From Brevundimonas sp. (GTDB lineage: Bacteria > Pseudomonadota > Alphaproteobacteria > Caulobacterales > Caulobacteraceae), in NCBI RefSeq assembly GCF_029945885.1, contig NZ_JAQSDK010000004.1:265372-329371 (forward strand): a stretch of DNA of 64,000 nt. Direction: 5' to 3'. A program made the position numbers and the translations under genes. The first letter of the stretch is position 1; each line of letters begins with the position of its first letter. The notes beneath the pieces are model-generated. The model did no database searches and was not told the origin of the DNA. It saw nothing but the letters and a program-made list of their open reading frames with translations. Positions 1 through 8,981 of this stretch are shown here, one piece after another.

Positions 1-2
1 CC

Positions 3-875
3 GACATCCATTTCCACTACAAACGCGGCATCGAGGCCGCCGAGGCCGGGGCCGCCTGCCTGCGCATCAATCCCGGCAATATCGGCAACGCCCAGCGCGT
101 CCGCGACGTGGTCCAGGCCGCCCGGGATCACGGCTGTTCGATGCGGATCGGCGTCAACGCCGGCAGTCTGGAGCGCGATCTGCTCGAGAAATACGGCGAG
201 CCCTGTCCCGAGGCCATGGTCGAGTCCGCCCTGAACCACGCCCGCATCCTGCAGGACCACGACTTCCACGAGTTCAAGATCTCGGTGAAGGCCTCCGACC
301 CCTTCCTGACCGTGGCCGCCTACCAGCAGCTGGCCGAGGCCATCGACTGTCCGCTGCACCTGGGCGTGACCGAGGCCGGACCGCTGCGCTCGGGCACGAT
401 CAAATCGGCCATCGGCATGGGCAATATGCTGTGGTCCGGCATCGGCGACACCATCCGTGTCAGCCTCGCCGCCGACCCGGTCGAGGAGATCAAGGTCGGG
501 TTCGACATCCTCAAATCGCTGGGCCTGCGCCACCGCGGCGTCAACATCATCGCCTGCCCGTCCTGCGCCCGCCAGGGCTTCAACGTCATCGAGACGGTCG
601 GCATCCTCGAGGAAAAGCTGGCCCACATCACCACGCCGATGTCGCTGTCGATCATCGGCTGTGTCGTCAACGGCCCGGGTGAGGCTCTCTATACCGACGT
701 CGGCTTCACCGGCGGCGGGGCCGGGTCCGGCATGGTCTATCTGAACGGCAAGATGGCCCACAAACAGCTCAACACCGGCATGGTCGACGAGATCGTCCAG
801 CAGGTCGAGGCCAGGGCCGCCGAGCTGGACGCCGCACGCAGGGTTGTGGCCTTGCCGGTTGTCTCCGCAGGGTAG
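3..875 (+). CDS. ispG: 4-hydroxy-3-methylbut-2-en-1-yl diphosphate synthase (flavodoxin), 3' part
   Basis: IspG (GcpE) makes HMBPP from methylerythritol cyclodiphosphate in the MEP isoprenoid pathway, using a [4Fe-4S] cluster in the cytosol. The reading frame is open from base 3, so the start lies before the window; about 290 residues remain. Visible family signatures are the segment RINPGNIG near the beginning, [12 protein letters not shown] (cluster-ligand cysteines) and CVVNGPGEA (third cysteine) towards the C-terminus. The frame ends at a TAG at 873-875. Only 42 bases separate it from the next small gene. The identification rests on these motifs and is secure; the missing N-terminal part is simply off the window. 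Confidence 0.95.
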   Translation, partial: DIHFHYKRGIEAAEAGAACLRINPGNIGNAQRVRDVVQAARDHGCSMRIGVNAGSLERDLLEKYGEPCPEAMVESALNHARILQDHDFHEFKISVKASDPFLTVAAYQQLAEAIDCPLHLGVTEAGPLRSGTIKSAIGMGNMLWSGIGDTIRVSLAADPVEEIKVGFDILKSLGLRHRGVNIIACPSCARQGFNVIETVGILEEKLAHITTPMSLSIIGCVVNGPGEALYTDVGFTGGGAGSGMVYLNGKMAHKQLNTGMVDEIVQQVEARAAELDAARRVVALPVVSAG

Positions 876-917
876 TATTCGGTTGCGGCCCCCTTAGACC
901 GGGCGCATATTCCCCCC

Positions 918-1097
918 ATGCCCGCGCTCTCGCCCATAGAATCCGAGTTCGCCTCGACCGAAGAGGCCGAGGCCTATGACGTCTGGTTCCGGGCGCGTGT
1001 TGAAGCGTCACTGGCTGATCCCCGGCCTGCCGTCCCGCATGATGACGCCGTCGCGAGGATCGATCGCGCGCTCGCCAAGTCTGTATCCAGGACCTGA
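918..1097 (+). CDS. small RelB/ParD-type antitoxin
   Basis: A 59-residue ORF (MPALSPIESEFASTEEAEAY...), with an N-terminal segment EAYDVWFRARVEASLADPRP typical of short RelB/stability-determinant antitoxins that precede ParE toxins. Proteins of this kind bind and neutralise the toxin and repress their own operon. It ends with TGA at 1095-1097, three bases before the GTG of the toxin gene, so the two are almost certainly co-transcribed and translationally coupled. No clear ribbon-helix-helix DNA-binding domain can be recognised at this length. The call depends on the family-like motif and on the toxin next to it. Confidence 0.75.
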   Translation: MPALSPIESEFASTEEAEAYDVWFRARVEASLADPRPAVPHDDAVARIDRALAKSVSRT

Positions 1098-1100
1098 GCC

Positions 1101-1382
1101 GTGCTTCCGACGGTCTGGTCAGAGACGGCCATCACCGATGTTGAGCAAATCGTCAGCTATATCGCAGCGCGCAATCCTGCCGCCGCCCGGCGAATCCGTG
1201 ACCTGATCGTTGATACAGCCCGGACGTTGGGGGACCATCCCCATGCCTATCGGGCCGGTCGTGTGTCGGGCACACGGGAGGTGATCGTTCATCCCAACTA
1301 TGTCCTGATCTATCGCGTAGAGGCGGATGCCGTAATGATCATCAACGTCTTCCATTCCGCTCAGCAGTATCCCCCCGAATGA
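1101..1382 (+). CDS. ParE/RelE-family toxin
   Basis: A 93-residue protein with the fold signature of the ParE/RelE superfamily: the N-terminal helix pair (WSETAITDVEQIVSYIAARNPAAARRIRDLI), the middle segment LGDHPHAYRAGRVSGTREVIVHPNYVLIYRV, and the C-terminal strand VMIINVFHSAQQYPPE. ParE toxins poison DNA gyrase and RelE toxins cleave mRNA; the sequence does not decide which. The start is GTG at 1101, three bases after the antitoxin stop. Its TGA (1380-1382) overlaps the ATG of the following GST gene (1379), so that gene may be expressed from the same transcript. Length is normal for the family. Confidence 0.85.
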   Translation: MLPTVWSETAITDVEQIVSYIAARNPAAARRIRDLIVDTARTLGDHPHAYRAGRVSGTREVIVHPNYVLIYRVEADAVMIINVFHSAQQYPPE

Positions 1383-1975
1383 AACTCTATTTCGCCGCCC
1401 CGTCCCCCTTCGTCCGCAAATGCCGGATCGTCGCCCGCGAGAAGGGGCTGTCCGACCGGATCGAGGAGATCGCGGTCAATCCGTATGAGAATGCGCCGGA
1501 GCTGATGGCCACCAATCCGGTGGTCCAGGTCCCGACCCTGATCGCGGCGGACGGCCTGCCGCTGACCGACAGTCCGGTGATCTGCGACTATCTCGACACC
1601 CTCGGCGACGGGCCCCGCCTGCTGCCCGAGGCCGGCGCGGACCGGCTGCGCGTGCGGCGGATGGAGACCCTGGCCAATGGCGCGCTGGAGATGGGCGTCA
1701 AATGGCTGCTGGAACTGCGTCGCCCCGAATCCGAGCGCTCGCCCTCGTGGATGGCGCGCTGGACCCTGAACCTCGACCGGTCGCTGGATGCGCTGGAAGC
1801 GGTCCGGCCCGATCCCGCCGTCCTCGACATGGGCACGATCACCGCCGGGGTCGCCGTCACCTGGATCAGCTTCCGCCACCCGGACCACGACTGGAAGACC
1901 GGTCGCCCGCATCTGGTGGCCCTGCAGGCCACGCTCGAGGCCCGGCCGAGCTTCGTGGCGACCCGGCCGGTCTAG
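1379..1975 (+). CDS. glutathione S-transferase family protein (YibF-like)
   Basis: A 198-residue cytosolic GST. The thioredoxin-like N-terminal domain (about residues 1-75) carries the SPFVRKCRI segment at residues 9-17, where the catalytic Ser/Cys lies, and the glutathione-binding loop VVQVPTL followed by DSPVICDYL. The helical C-terminal domain follows (about 90-195). Overall it resembles E. coli YibF, a GST of unknown physiological substrate. Its ATG overlaps the stop of the ParE-like toxin gene by four bases (ATGA), an unusual coupling of a metabolic gene to a toxin-antitoxin pair. The substrate cannot be predicted. Confidence 0.88.
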   Translation: MKLYFAAPSPFVRKCRIVAREKGLSDRIEEIAVNPYENAPELMATNPVVQVPTLIAADGLPLTDSPVICDYLDTLGDGPRLLPEAGADRLRVRRMETLANGALEMGVKWLLELRRPESERSPSWMARWTLNLDRSLDALEAVRPDPAVLDMGTITAGVAVTWISFRHPDHDWKTGRPHLVALQATLEARPSFVATRPV

Positions 1976-1980
1976 ATGGT

Positions 1981-2757
1981 CTAGGGAGCCAGTCCGGCGA
2001 GCTGGAGGCCCTGATAGCCGGCCAGCACGATGATCAGCACCCCGACCCCGTAGGTCAGCAGCCGCGCCGGGACGCGTTTGGTGATCCAGCCGGCGAAGGG
2101 GGCGGCGATCAGGCCGCCGACGATCAGGCCGCCGACGGCGGCGGCATGATGCTCCAGCGCCCCGCCGGACCAGCGTCCGGTCACCAGGGCCGCGAGGAAG
2201 GCCGCCGATATGGCGATGGTCACCAGAAGTTCGGCGGTGTTGACCGTGCCGATGGCCCGGCGCGGCTCGGTCCCGGCCCCGACCAGGGTCGAGGTCACCG
2301 TCGGGCCCCAGCCACCGCCGCCGATCGCATCCAGCAGGCCGCCGACAAAGCCCAGCGGGCCGCTCCAGCGCAGCGGAAACAGGCGCAGCCGCACGTCACG
2401 GGCCGCCCGCCACAGCACCCAGATGCCGATCACCAGCAGATAGGCCAGGATGTAGGGCTTGATCCGGTCGCCGGGCACGCCGGTCAGCACATAGGCCCCG
2501 ACCGCCCCGCCGATCATCCCGCCCGCCGCCAGCGGCCAGAACAGGGACCACAGGATATTCCGGTGCATCACATGCGACGCGGCCGAGGCCCCCCCGGTGA
2601 AGATCTTGGCGACATGGACGCTGGCCGAGGCCGCGGCCGGGGGCACGCCAAAGGCCAGCAGCACCGTATTGGCGATCACGCCATAGGCCATGCCCAGGGC
2701 CCCGTCGACGATCTGGGCCAGCAGGCCCACCGCCAGAAACAGCAGGAAGACGTCCAT
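1981..2757 (-). CDS. sulfite exporter TauE/SafE family membrane protein
   Basis: A 258-residue inner-membrane protein with about eight hydrophobic segments and the duplicated glycine-rich motifs of the TauE/SafE family: GALGMAYGVIANTVLL near the N-terminus and GFVGGLLDAIGGGGWGPTVTSTLV in the middle. Members export sulfite, sulfoacetate or other organosulfur anions; the substrate is unknown here. The ATG at 2757 begins directly with a membrane segment (MDVFLLFLAVGLL). An upstream in-frame extension of 40 Arg/His-rich residues is not family-like and was not used. It is convergent with the GST gene, five bases apart. Confidence 0.88.
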   Translation of the reverse strand: MDVFLLFLAVGLLAQIVDGALGMAYGVIANTVLLAFGVPPAAASASVHVAKIFTGGASAASHVMHRNILWSLFWPLAAGGMIGGAVGAYVLTGVPGDRIKPYILAYLLVIGIWVLWRAARDVRLRLFPLRWSGPLGFVGGLLDAIGGGGWGPTVTSTLVGAGTEPRRAIGTVNTAELLVTIAISAAFLAALVTGRWSGGALEHHAAAVGGLIVGGLIAAPFAGWITKRVPARLLTYGVGVLIIVLAGYQGLQLAGLAP

Positions 2758-2901
2758 TCGGGTACCCGTGCGGCATCGGCCACCGTGGTGACGCCTTCCT
2801 GCGTAATGCGCCCGGCGCGACGGCGGAAGCGGGGGTGACGCGCTTGTGACCCGCCGTCCGTGGGCTGTGCCCTCCATCGACAGGTGACGCCCTGCACGCT
2901 A

Positions 2902-2952
2902 GAGCGAAATCGGTTGGGTTGGACGAAGTCCAACCCGGCTCAGATTTCGCTC
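2902..2952. repeat. palindromic intergenic element, first stem-loop
   Basis: A nested inverted repeat. The outer arms GAGCGAAAT (2902-2910) and ATTTCGCTC (2944-2952) enclose a perfect inner stem, GGGTTGGAC (2916-2924) and GTCCAACCC (2928-2936), with a GAA loop. It sits between the divergent TauE-like gene and prfA. It resembles the short palindromic repeats scattered between genes in Caulobacterales; that resemblance is from memory and not checked. Confidence 0.7.
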
Positions 2953-2979
2953 CAGTTTGAATCCGGGCCATTTTTTGGA

Positions 2980-3000
2980 TTCAGGTCGGTTCGACCTGAA
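2980..3000. repeat. palindromic intergenic element, second stem-loop
   Basis: A perfect 9-bp stem, TTCAGGTCG (2980-2988) and CGACCTGAA (2992-3000), with a GTT loop. It lies 27 bases after the first palindrome and 50 bases before the prfA start. It may be part of the same repeat element or fold in the prfA leader. Confidence 0.7.
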
Positions 3001-3050
3001 GCAAAAATGGGCTAAGGCTCCGCCCCTCCGGAATTCAGGATGTTTCCCCC

Positions 3051-4118
3051 GTGCGACTGCCCCAGGCCCGGCTCGATCAGGTACTCGACCGCTTCCACCA
3101 GGTGGAGGCGCGCATGGGCGCGGCCAGCGACGGCCAGGAGATCGTGCGCCTGTCGAAGGAACATGCCGAGCTCAAGCCGGTGGCCGATGCGGTGATGGCC
3201 GTGGCCCGGGCCCGGGCCGAGGTCGCCGACCTGCAGGCCATGGCCTCTGATCCCGAGATGGCGGCCATGGCCGCCGAGGAGCTGGAGGCCCTGAACGAGA
3301 CCCTCCCGGGGCTGGAGCGCGAGGTCGCCCTGTTGCTGGCCCCGCGCGACGCCGACGAGAACGCCTCGGCCGTGCTGGAAGTCCGCGCCGGTACCGGCGG
3401 CGACGAGGCCGCCCTGTTCGCCGGCGACCTGTTCCGCATGTATTCCCGCTACGCCCAGACCCAGGGCTGGAAGGTCGAGGTCGATTCCGCCACCGAGGGG
3501 GACGCCGGCGGCTTCAAGGAGATCATCGCCACCGTCAACGGCGACGGCGTGTTCGGCCGGCTCAAATTCGAGAGCGGCGTGCACCGGGTCCAGCGCGTCC
3601 CGACCACCGAGGCCGGCGGTCGCATCCATACCTCGGCCGCCACGGTCGCCGTCCTGCCCGAGGTCGAGGACGTCGAGATCGACATCCAGGACAAGGACAT
3701 CCGCATCGACACCTTCCGCGCCTCCGGCTCGGGCGGCCAGCACGTCAACAAGACCGATTCCGCCGTGCGCATCACCCATTTCCCGTCCGGGATCGTCGTC
3801 ACCTCGTCCGAGAAGTCGCAGCATGTGAACCGCGACAAGGCGATGAAGAACCTGCGCGTCCGCCTCTATGACCAGCAGCGCCAGGCCAAGGACAATGCCC
3901 GTTCCGACGCGCGCAAATCCCAGGTCGGCTCGGGCGACCGCTCCGAGCGGATCCGCACCTACAACTTCCCCCAGGGCCGGGTCACCGACCACCGCATCGG
4001 CCTGACCCTGCACAGCCTGCCGCAGATCCTCGAGGGCGACATCGACCCCCTGCTCAACGCCCTGATCGCCGAGGACCAGGCCGCCCGTCTCGCCGACCTC
4101 GAAGCCGAGTTCAACTAG
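3051..4118 (+). CDS. prfA: peptide chain release factor 1
   Basis: Release factor RF1 ends translation at UAA and UAG. The 355 residues match the usual length. The universal GGQ tripeptide that triggers peptidyl-tRNA hydrolysis is at residues 228-230 ([13 protein letters not shown]). The stop-codon-reading PxT motif is PTT at residues 184-186 in [23 protein letters not shown], which is RF1-like; RF2 has SPF here. The start is a GTG at 3051. Its glutamine is the substrate of PrmC, whose gene lies 3.7 kb downstream on the same strand instead of directly adjacent. Confidence 0.97.
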   Translation: MRLPQARLDQVLDRFHQVEARMGAASDGQEIVRLSKEHAELKPVADAVMAVARARAEVADLQAMASDPEMAAMAAEELEALNETLPGLEREVALLLAPRDADENASAVLEVRAGTGGDEAALFAGDLFRMYSRYAQTQGWKVEVDSATEGDAGGFKEIIATVNGDGVFGRLKFESGVHRVQRVPTTEAGGRIHTSAATVAVLPEVEDVEIDIQDKDIRIDTFRASGSGGQHVNKTDSAVRITHFPSGIVVTSSEKSQHVNRDKAMKNLRVRLYDQQRQAKDNARSDARKSQVGSGDRSERIRTYNFPQGRVTDHRIGLTLHSLPQILEGDIDPLLNALIAEDQAARLADLEAEFN

Positions 4119-4165
4119 CCCCGGCCGGACAGGGTGCCGGTCCGATCGTCGTTTTCAGGAGCCTC

Positions 4166-4930
4166 ATGCACACAGCCCTGGTCGTCGCGCACCCTGGTCA
4201 TGAATTGCGGATGTCGGCCTGGGTGCGGCGCGCGCGGCCGCGGCTGTCGATCATCGCCCGCGGCTCGCGCTCGGGCCAGTCGGAACGGCGGATCGAGGCC
4301 AGCCGTCGCCTGGCCGATGTGCTCGGGGCCGTGCCGACCGCACCATTCGGGGCGGCCTTTGATGTCGACCTGTACCGCTGGATGATGGCCGGGGACGCGG
4401 CCCCCTTTCTGGACCTGGTCGACACCCTGGCGGCGGGCTTTTGCGCGGGGGCGGTGACCACTGTCGTCACCGACGGCTGGCAGAACTATAATCCGGTCCA
4501 TGACCTGACCCATCTGATGACCCGGGTCGCCGCCGCCGAGGCGGGACAGACCCTCGGCCGGGCCGTGACCTGTCTCGACTATCCGGTGGTGCTGGGCGAT
4601 CTCGCCGCCGCCCCGGCCGGCCCCGCCGTCGCGGTCCTCGACCTCGACCCGCAACAGCGGGCGGACAAACAGGCGCTGGTCGATCGCTATCCCGAAATCG
4701 CCGACGACGTGGCCAGCCTGTCGGCCAGCGCCGGTCCGGCCGCCTTCACCCGCGAGTCCCTGCACCGGCCGCTGCCCCTGGCGGACCTGATCCCCACCGA
4801 CCGCCCCCCCCTCTATGAGGCCTGGGGCGAGGACCGGGTCCGCGCCGGCGTCTATGCCGAGGCCCTGCGCTGGTCCCATATGGTGCCGATCGTCAGCCGG
4901 CTGGCCCGGCGGCTGGAGGCCGCCGGATGA
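4166..4930 (+). CDS. uncharacterised protein, possibly PIG-L/LmbE-like, coupled to a glycosyltransferase
   Basis: A 254-residue protein I do not firmly recognise. It begins MHTALVVAHPGHELRMSAWV. The AHPGHELR segment resembles the HPDDE metal-binding motif of PIG-L/LmbE deacetylases, and NPVHDLTHLM later could supply another histidine pair, but the canonical aspartates are missing. A de-N-acetylase role is therefore only a suggestion. No signal peptide or membrane segment is visible. Its stop overlaps the ATG of the next gene, a glycosyltransferase (ATGA at 4927-4930), so the two probably act together on a saccharide or glycolipid. Confidence 0.6.
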   Translation: MHTALVVAHPGHELRMSAWVRRARPRLSIIARGSRSGQSERRIEASRRLADVLGAVPTAPFGAAFDVDLYRWMMAGDAAPFLDLVDTLAAGFCAGAVTTVVTDGWQNYNPVHDLTHLMTRVAAAEAGQTLGRAVTCLDYPVVLGDLAAAPAGPAVAVLDLDPQQRADKQALVDRYPEIADDVASLSASAGPAAFTRESLHRPLPLADLIPTDRPPLYEAWGEDRVRAGVYAEALRWSHMVPIVSRLARRLEAAG

Positions 4931-6426
4931 CCGGGCTGCGGGTGCTGATCACCAATATCACCCTGGCCGGCCGGACCGGGACCGAGATCGTGGTCCGCGA
5001 CCTGGCCCTCGGCCTGGCCCGGGCCGGCGACCGGCCGATGGTCTATGCGCCGCGATCGGGGCCGATCGCCGACGCACTGCGCCGAGCCGGCATTCCGGTG
5101 GTCAATGACATCGCTGCCGTGCCCGCGACCCCGGACGTGATCCACGGCCATCATGTGATCCAGACCGCGGTCGCCCTGGCCCGCTATCCGCAGGTGCCGG
5201 CGGTCTTTGTCTGTCACGACCGGGAGGCCTGGCATGACACGCCGCCCCGCCTGCCCGGGGTCCGCGCCTGGGCCACGGTCAGCGACAGCTTCCGCACCCG
5301 GGTCGCCGCCGATACCGGCCTGGCCCCGGAGGCGGTGCAGCTGGTGCTCAACGGTGTCGACACCGACCGGTTTCAGCCGGGCCCGGCCCTGCCGCCACGC
5401 CCGCGCCGGGCCCTGGCCTTCGCCAAGAACCAGGGCCATCTCGACGGCATCCGCACGGCCTGCGCCCGGCGCGACATCAGCCTCGATGTGGTCGGGGCCG
5501 CGGTCGGGCGGATCGTCGACGCACCCGAGGCCCTGCTCCCGGCCTATGACCTGGTCTTCGCCAGTGCCCTGACGGCGATCGAATCCCTGGCCTGTCTGCG
5601 GGCGGTGGTGGTGTGTGACGGTCGCGGTCTGGCCGGGATGGCGGACCTGCCGACCTATGAGGCCCTGCGCCACGGCAATTTCGGGGTCGGCACCTTCACC
5701 GGCCCGGTCACCGCCGGGGCGGTCGGGGCGGCGATCGACCGCTATGATCCGGTCATGGCCGTGGCAGTGGGGCAGCGGCTGCGCGCCGAGGCCGGACTGA
5801 CGGCCTGGACCGATCGCTGGCGCGCCGTCTATGCCGGGATCCTGGCGAGCCCGGCCGGGCCGGAGGACAGCGAGGCCCGCAACCTGGCCCTGGCCGTCCA
5901 TCTCCAGACCTGGGACCCGGCGGTCGCGCCGTCGTCCTGGACCGCCGAGCGGGCGAGCCTGATCCGGACCCTGGCCCGGCTCGGCAGCGGGCTGGAGCCG
6001 CTGGATCCCGGGGTGTCCGTCGCCGCCACGGACGGCGATCGCCTGGCCCTGACCGGATTTCATACGCCGGAAGCCTGGGGGGTATGGTCGGCGCAACCGA
6101 CGTGCAGCCTGCGCTTTCGCCCGGCCACGGCGTTCGGTCCCGGCCGCATCCGCCTGCGTCTGGCCCCGTTCCTGCCGGCCGGCTCGCCCGACGCGCGCCT
6201 GACGGTCACCCTCAACGGCCAGCCGCTGGGCGAGCTGTCGTTCCCGGGCGCGGACGGTGCCGAGCCGCGCGATGTCTGGTTCGCAGTCGATGCCCTCGAC
6301 GGGGTGACCGACGCCTGGCTCGGCTTCCACTCGACCCCCTGCCGCTCGCCGGTCTCGCTCGGTCTCTCGGCGGACGGGCGTCGTCTCGGCTTCAGCCTGA
6401 TCGAGGTCGCGATCGAGCCCGACTGA
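4927..6426 (+). CDS. GT4-type glycosyltransferase with extra C-terminal beta-rich domain
   Basis: A 499-residue protein. Residues 1 to about 170 form a GT-B N-terminal Rossmann domain (LRVLITNITLAGRTGTEIVVRDLALGLARAG, then VIHGHH and FVCHDRE). It continues into the sugar-nucleotide half with LVLNGVDTDRF, where GT4 enzymes place their donor site. Residues about 355-499 are an added domain (GFHTPEAWGVWS, LRLAPFLPAGSPDARLTVTLNGQPLGEL) that looks like a beta-sandwich found on some envelope glycosyltransferases. Acceptor and donor are unknown; a cell-surface polysaccharide is likely. It overlaps the preceding gene by four bases and is convergent with the YihY-like gene. Confidence 0.82.
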   Translation: MTGLRVLITNITLAGRTGTEIVVRDLALGLARAGDRPMVYAPRSGPIADALRRAGIPVVNDIAAVPATPDVIHGHHVIQTAVALARYPQVPAVFVCHDREAWHDTPPRLPGVRAWATVSDSFRTRVAADTGLAPEAVQLVLNGVDTDRFQPGPALPPRPRRALAFAKNQGHLDGIRTACARRDISLDVVGAAVGRIVDAPEALLPAYDLVFASALTAIESLACLRAVVVCDGRGLAGMADLPTYEALRHGNFGVGTFTGPVTAGAVGAAIDRYDPVMAVAVGQRLRAEAGLTAWTDRWRAVYAGILASPAGPEDSEARNLALAVHLQTWDPAVAPSSWTAERASLIRTLARLGSGLEPLDPGVSVAATDGDRLALTGFHTPEAWGVWSAQPTCSLRFRPATAFGPGRIRLRLAPFLPAGSPDARLTVTLNGQPLGELSFPGADGAEPRDVWFAVDALDGVTDAWLGFHSTPCRSPVSLGLSADGRRLGFSLIEVAIEPD

Positions 6427-6434
6427 CGCCCGGC

Positions 6435-7709
6435 TCAATCTCCGTCGGGCGGCGGCGTTCCCCGCTTGCGCCCGTCGCGCCGGATGCGCCGGTTCATCAG
6501 CCGGTTGGACAGGGCCTCGGCGTGTTTCAGGGTAAAGGCCAGGGCCGCGGGACTGCCCAGCCTGGCCCCGACGCTGTCGGCGACCACCGCCCCGCGCTCG
6601 CCGATCGGCCGGACCGCACCGGTGGTGGTGTCGATCGCGGTCTGGTGTTCGATCTCGGCGTTCAGCTCGGCCCCGAGGATGATGATCTGCACCGACAGCC
6701 AGGTCCACAGCAGGAAGCCCATCATCGCCGCCAGCGGCCCGTAGGCGGCGGTGCGCACGAAGGTCTGCAGATACCAGCTGAACAGGAAGGACACCGCCAG
6801 GCTGGCCGTGGCCGCGAACACCGCCCCCGGGGTCAGCCAGCGCCAACGGGCGCGGCTGCGGCACGGGCCAAACCGGTAGATGGTCGCCAGGGCGATTCCA
6901 TAGCCGACCAGCAGCACCGGCCAGCGCAGCGGGGCCAGGTAATTCCATTCCGCGGCCAGGCCGAATACCCCCAGCACCAGCGGTACCCCGACCACCAGGG
7001 CGGCGGTCAGGAACACCGCCATCAGGCCGGACAGGGTGAAGGCCATGCAGATCAGGTTGTAGTGCAGGAAGTTGCGACGCTCGACCTGGTGGTAGGCGAC
7101 GTTGAGCCCGTAGAACAGGGTCTTGATGCCGCTGTTGGCCACCCACAGCGACAGCAGCAGGGTCCAGGCCAGGGTCAGGGTCATCTGCGGCTTGGTGGTC
7201 TCGGCCAGTCGCTGCATCTCACCGCCGAGGAAGCCCGCCACGCCGGACGGCAGCACCGAATACAGGAATTGCAGCCGGTTCCAGGCGTCGGCCGGATCGG
7301 CGAACAGGCCGTAGACGGTGACGAAGGCGGCCAGGGTCGGGAACAGCGACAGCACGATGAAGAAGGTCACGCCCCCGGCCAGGAAGCCGACCCGGTCGCC
7401 GAAATAGGAGACCCCGACCCGCCACAGGATGTCGCTCCAGCCGCGGTGCGGAATCTGGATCGGCCGCCGCGCCAGCCGGCCGCGACCGGGCTCGCGCGCC
7501 TCGAACTCCTCCGGCGTCGGCGGCGGGGGCGGCGGTTCGGGCGGACGGAAGCCGCGCAGGTCCAGCCCGACCCTGTGGCCCTGGCGATGCAGCAGATGGA
7601 TGGCCCCGGCCCCGGCGACCAGCCCGCCGGCAACCGCCCCCAGCAACCGCAGCAGGCGCAGGCCGGATGACGCCCTGGCGGGTGACGATGACTTCGATCT
7701 GGTGCCCAT
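6435..7709 (-). CDS. YihY/virulence factor BrkB family membrane protein
   Basis: A 424-residue inner-membrane protein. After an N-terminal segment with one hydrophobic stretch and a proline-rich linker (PPEPPPPPPTPEE), the family domain runs from about residue 75 to 355. It includes FGDRVGFLAGGVTFFIVLSLFPTLAAFVTVYGLF near its start and YGPLAAMMGFLLWTWLSVQIIILGAELNAEIE near its end, with about six membrane helices. BrkB/YihY proteins are widespread; a role as ribonuclease BN was withdrawn and the true function is unsettled. The start at 7709 is the only upstream methionine that leaves the proline linker intact. It is divergent from prmC, 72 bases away. Confidence 0.87.
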   Translation of the reverse strand: MGTRSKSSSPARASSGLRLLRLLGAVAGGLVAGAGAIHLLHRQGHRVGLDLRGFRPPEPPPPPPTPEEFEAREPGRGRLARRPIQIPHRGWSDILWRVGVSYFGDRVGFLAGGVTFFIVLSLFPTLAAFVTVYGLFADPADAWNRLQFLYSVLPSGVAGFLGGEMQRLAETTKPQMTLTLAWTLLLSLWVANSGIKTLFYGLNVAYHQVERRNFLHYNLICMAFTLSGLMAVFLTAALVVGVPLVLGVFGLAAEWNYLAPLRWPVLLVGYGIALATIYRFGPCRSRARWRWLTPGAVFAATASLAVSFLFSWYLQTFVRTAAYGPLAAMMGFLLWTWLSVQIIILGAELNAEIEHQTAIDTTTGAVRPIGERGAVVADSVGARLGSPAALAFTLKHAEALSNRLMNRRIRRDGRKRGTPPPDGD

Positions 7710-7781
7710 CGGCGCTATCAACGGCCTCCGTGTTGCGGCGTTCCGCTTGAAATCGCCCCAAAGCCGCGTCAAGCAGCCTTC

Positions 7782-8675
7782 ATGACCGATAGCACGCCCG
7801 CCCCGACTCTCGTCACCGCCTGGAAAACCGCCCAGGCCCGGCTCAAGGCCGGCCGCATCGACAGCCCGGCCATCGACGCCCGCCTGTTGCTCGAGGTCGC
7901 CGCCGGGGTCGGCCGCACCGACATCCTGACCGATCCGCACCGGGCCCTGACCCCCGACCAGGCCGCCGCCTATGCGGCGATGATCGACCGCCGGCTGAAG
8001 CGCGAGCCGGTGTCGCGCATCCTCGGCCGCAAGGGGTTCTGGAAGATCATGCTCAACGTCACCCCCGACGTGCTGAGCCCGCGCCCCGACACCGAGGCCA
8101 TTCTCGACGTCGTCCTGCTGGCCTTTCCGCCCCAGGCCGCCTTCCAGATGATCGATCTGGGCACCGGTTCGGGGGCGATCCTGCTGGCCGTCCTGGCCGA
8201 GCGTCCGGCCGCGCGCGGCATGGGCACCGACATATCGTCCGAGGCCATCGCCGTGGCCAAGGAGAACGCCGCCAATCTCGATCTCGACGCCCGCGCCAGC
8301 TTCCTGCGCACCGAATGGGCCACCGGCTTCGGCCCGGGCACCTTCGACGTGGTGGTGTCCAATCCGCCCTATATTCCCAGCGGAGACATCGCCGGCCTCG
8401 ACCCCGAGGTGCGCGAGCACGATCCGCACCTGGCCCTGGACGGCGGCCCCGACGGCCTGCAGGCCTATCGCGACCTGGCCCCCGAGATCCATCGCATCCT
8501 CAAGCCGGGCGGCGTCTTCGCCGTCGAGATCGGCTGGGACCAGGGTCCCCAGGTCAAGGCCCTGTTCGCGGCGGCCGGCTTCGCCGACGTCAAGGTGGTC
8601 AAGGACCTGTCCAACCGCGACCGCGTCGTCACCAACGGCCCGGACCCGCGCACCAACCCGATTCCGAAGATGTAA
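7782..8675 (+). CDS. prmC: peptide chain release factor N(5)-glutamine methyltransferase
   Basis: PrmC (HemK) methylates the glutamine of the GGQ motif in RF1 and RF2, using S-adenosylmethionine. The 297-residue protein has the N-terminal helical substrate-recognition domain, the SAM-binding motif DLGTGSG at residues 125-131, and the catalytic NPPY at residues 194-197 (VVSNPPYIPSGDI), all diagnostic. It normally follows prfA directly; here a glycosyltransferase pair and a YihY-like gene lie between them. The end is TAA at 8673-8675, and a small GC-rich hairpin follows. Confidence 0.96.
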   Translation: MTDSTPAPTLVTAWKTAQARLKAGRIDSPAIDARLLLEVAAGVGRTDILTDPHRALTPDQAAAYAAMIDRRLKREPVSRILGRKGFWKIMLNVTPDVLSPRPDTEAILDVVLLAFPPQAAFQMIDLGTGSGAILLAVLAERPAARGMGTDISSEAIAVAKENAANLDLDARASFLRTEWATGFGPGTFDVVVSNPPYIPSGDIAGLDPEVREHDPHLALDGGPDGLQAYRDLAPEIHRILKPGGVFAVEIGWDQGPQVKALFAAAGFADVKVVKDLSNRDRVVTNGPDPRTNPIPKM

Positions 8676-8981
8676 TAATCCTGCCCCGTCAGGGGCGGGG
8701 GGCCAGCCGAACAAACCCCTTGGAAACCGGCCCGTCCCGCGCTAAGCCTTGAACTGTCTCCCACCCAAAACGCACGCCTTGGACCGCTTCAGGCCCATCC
8801 ACGCGCGCTCGGGGCATGTGATGGTCGGGCCGGGTCGCCCGGCGAGCCACGGGGCGGCAACGGATTTCCGGATACATCGTCAGCGGGGATTGGCCCCGAA
8901 CGAGACGGAACGAAGACACGGACGGCGACAGGCTGCAGCATGCAGACCGCCCGTTCCCCTGAAAAAGCACGGTAAGTTTCG
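8676..8981. other. intergenic region, prmC to DUF4167 gene
   Basis: 306 bases without a supported gene. A short hairpin GCCCC-GTCA-GGGGC at 8683-8696, followed by more Gs, could end prmC transcription, but there is no T-run. The rest is probably the promoter and leader of the DUF4167 gene; no clear promoter elements are visible. An in-frame 78-codon ORF at 8749-8985 has no family resemblance. Confidence 0.6.

Noticed and set aside
4852..7146. 764-codon minus-strand ORF over the glycosyltransferase gene and part of the YihY gene
   Set aside because: Composition is Arg/Gly/Pro-rich with no family features, and it overlaps two better-supported genes.
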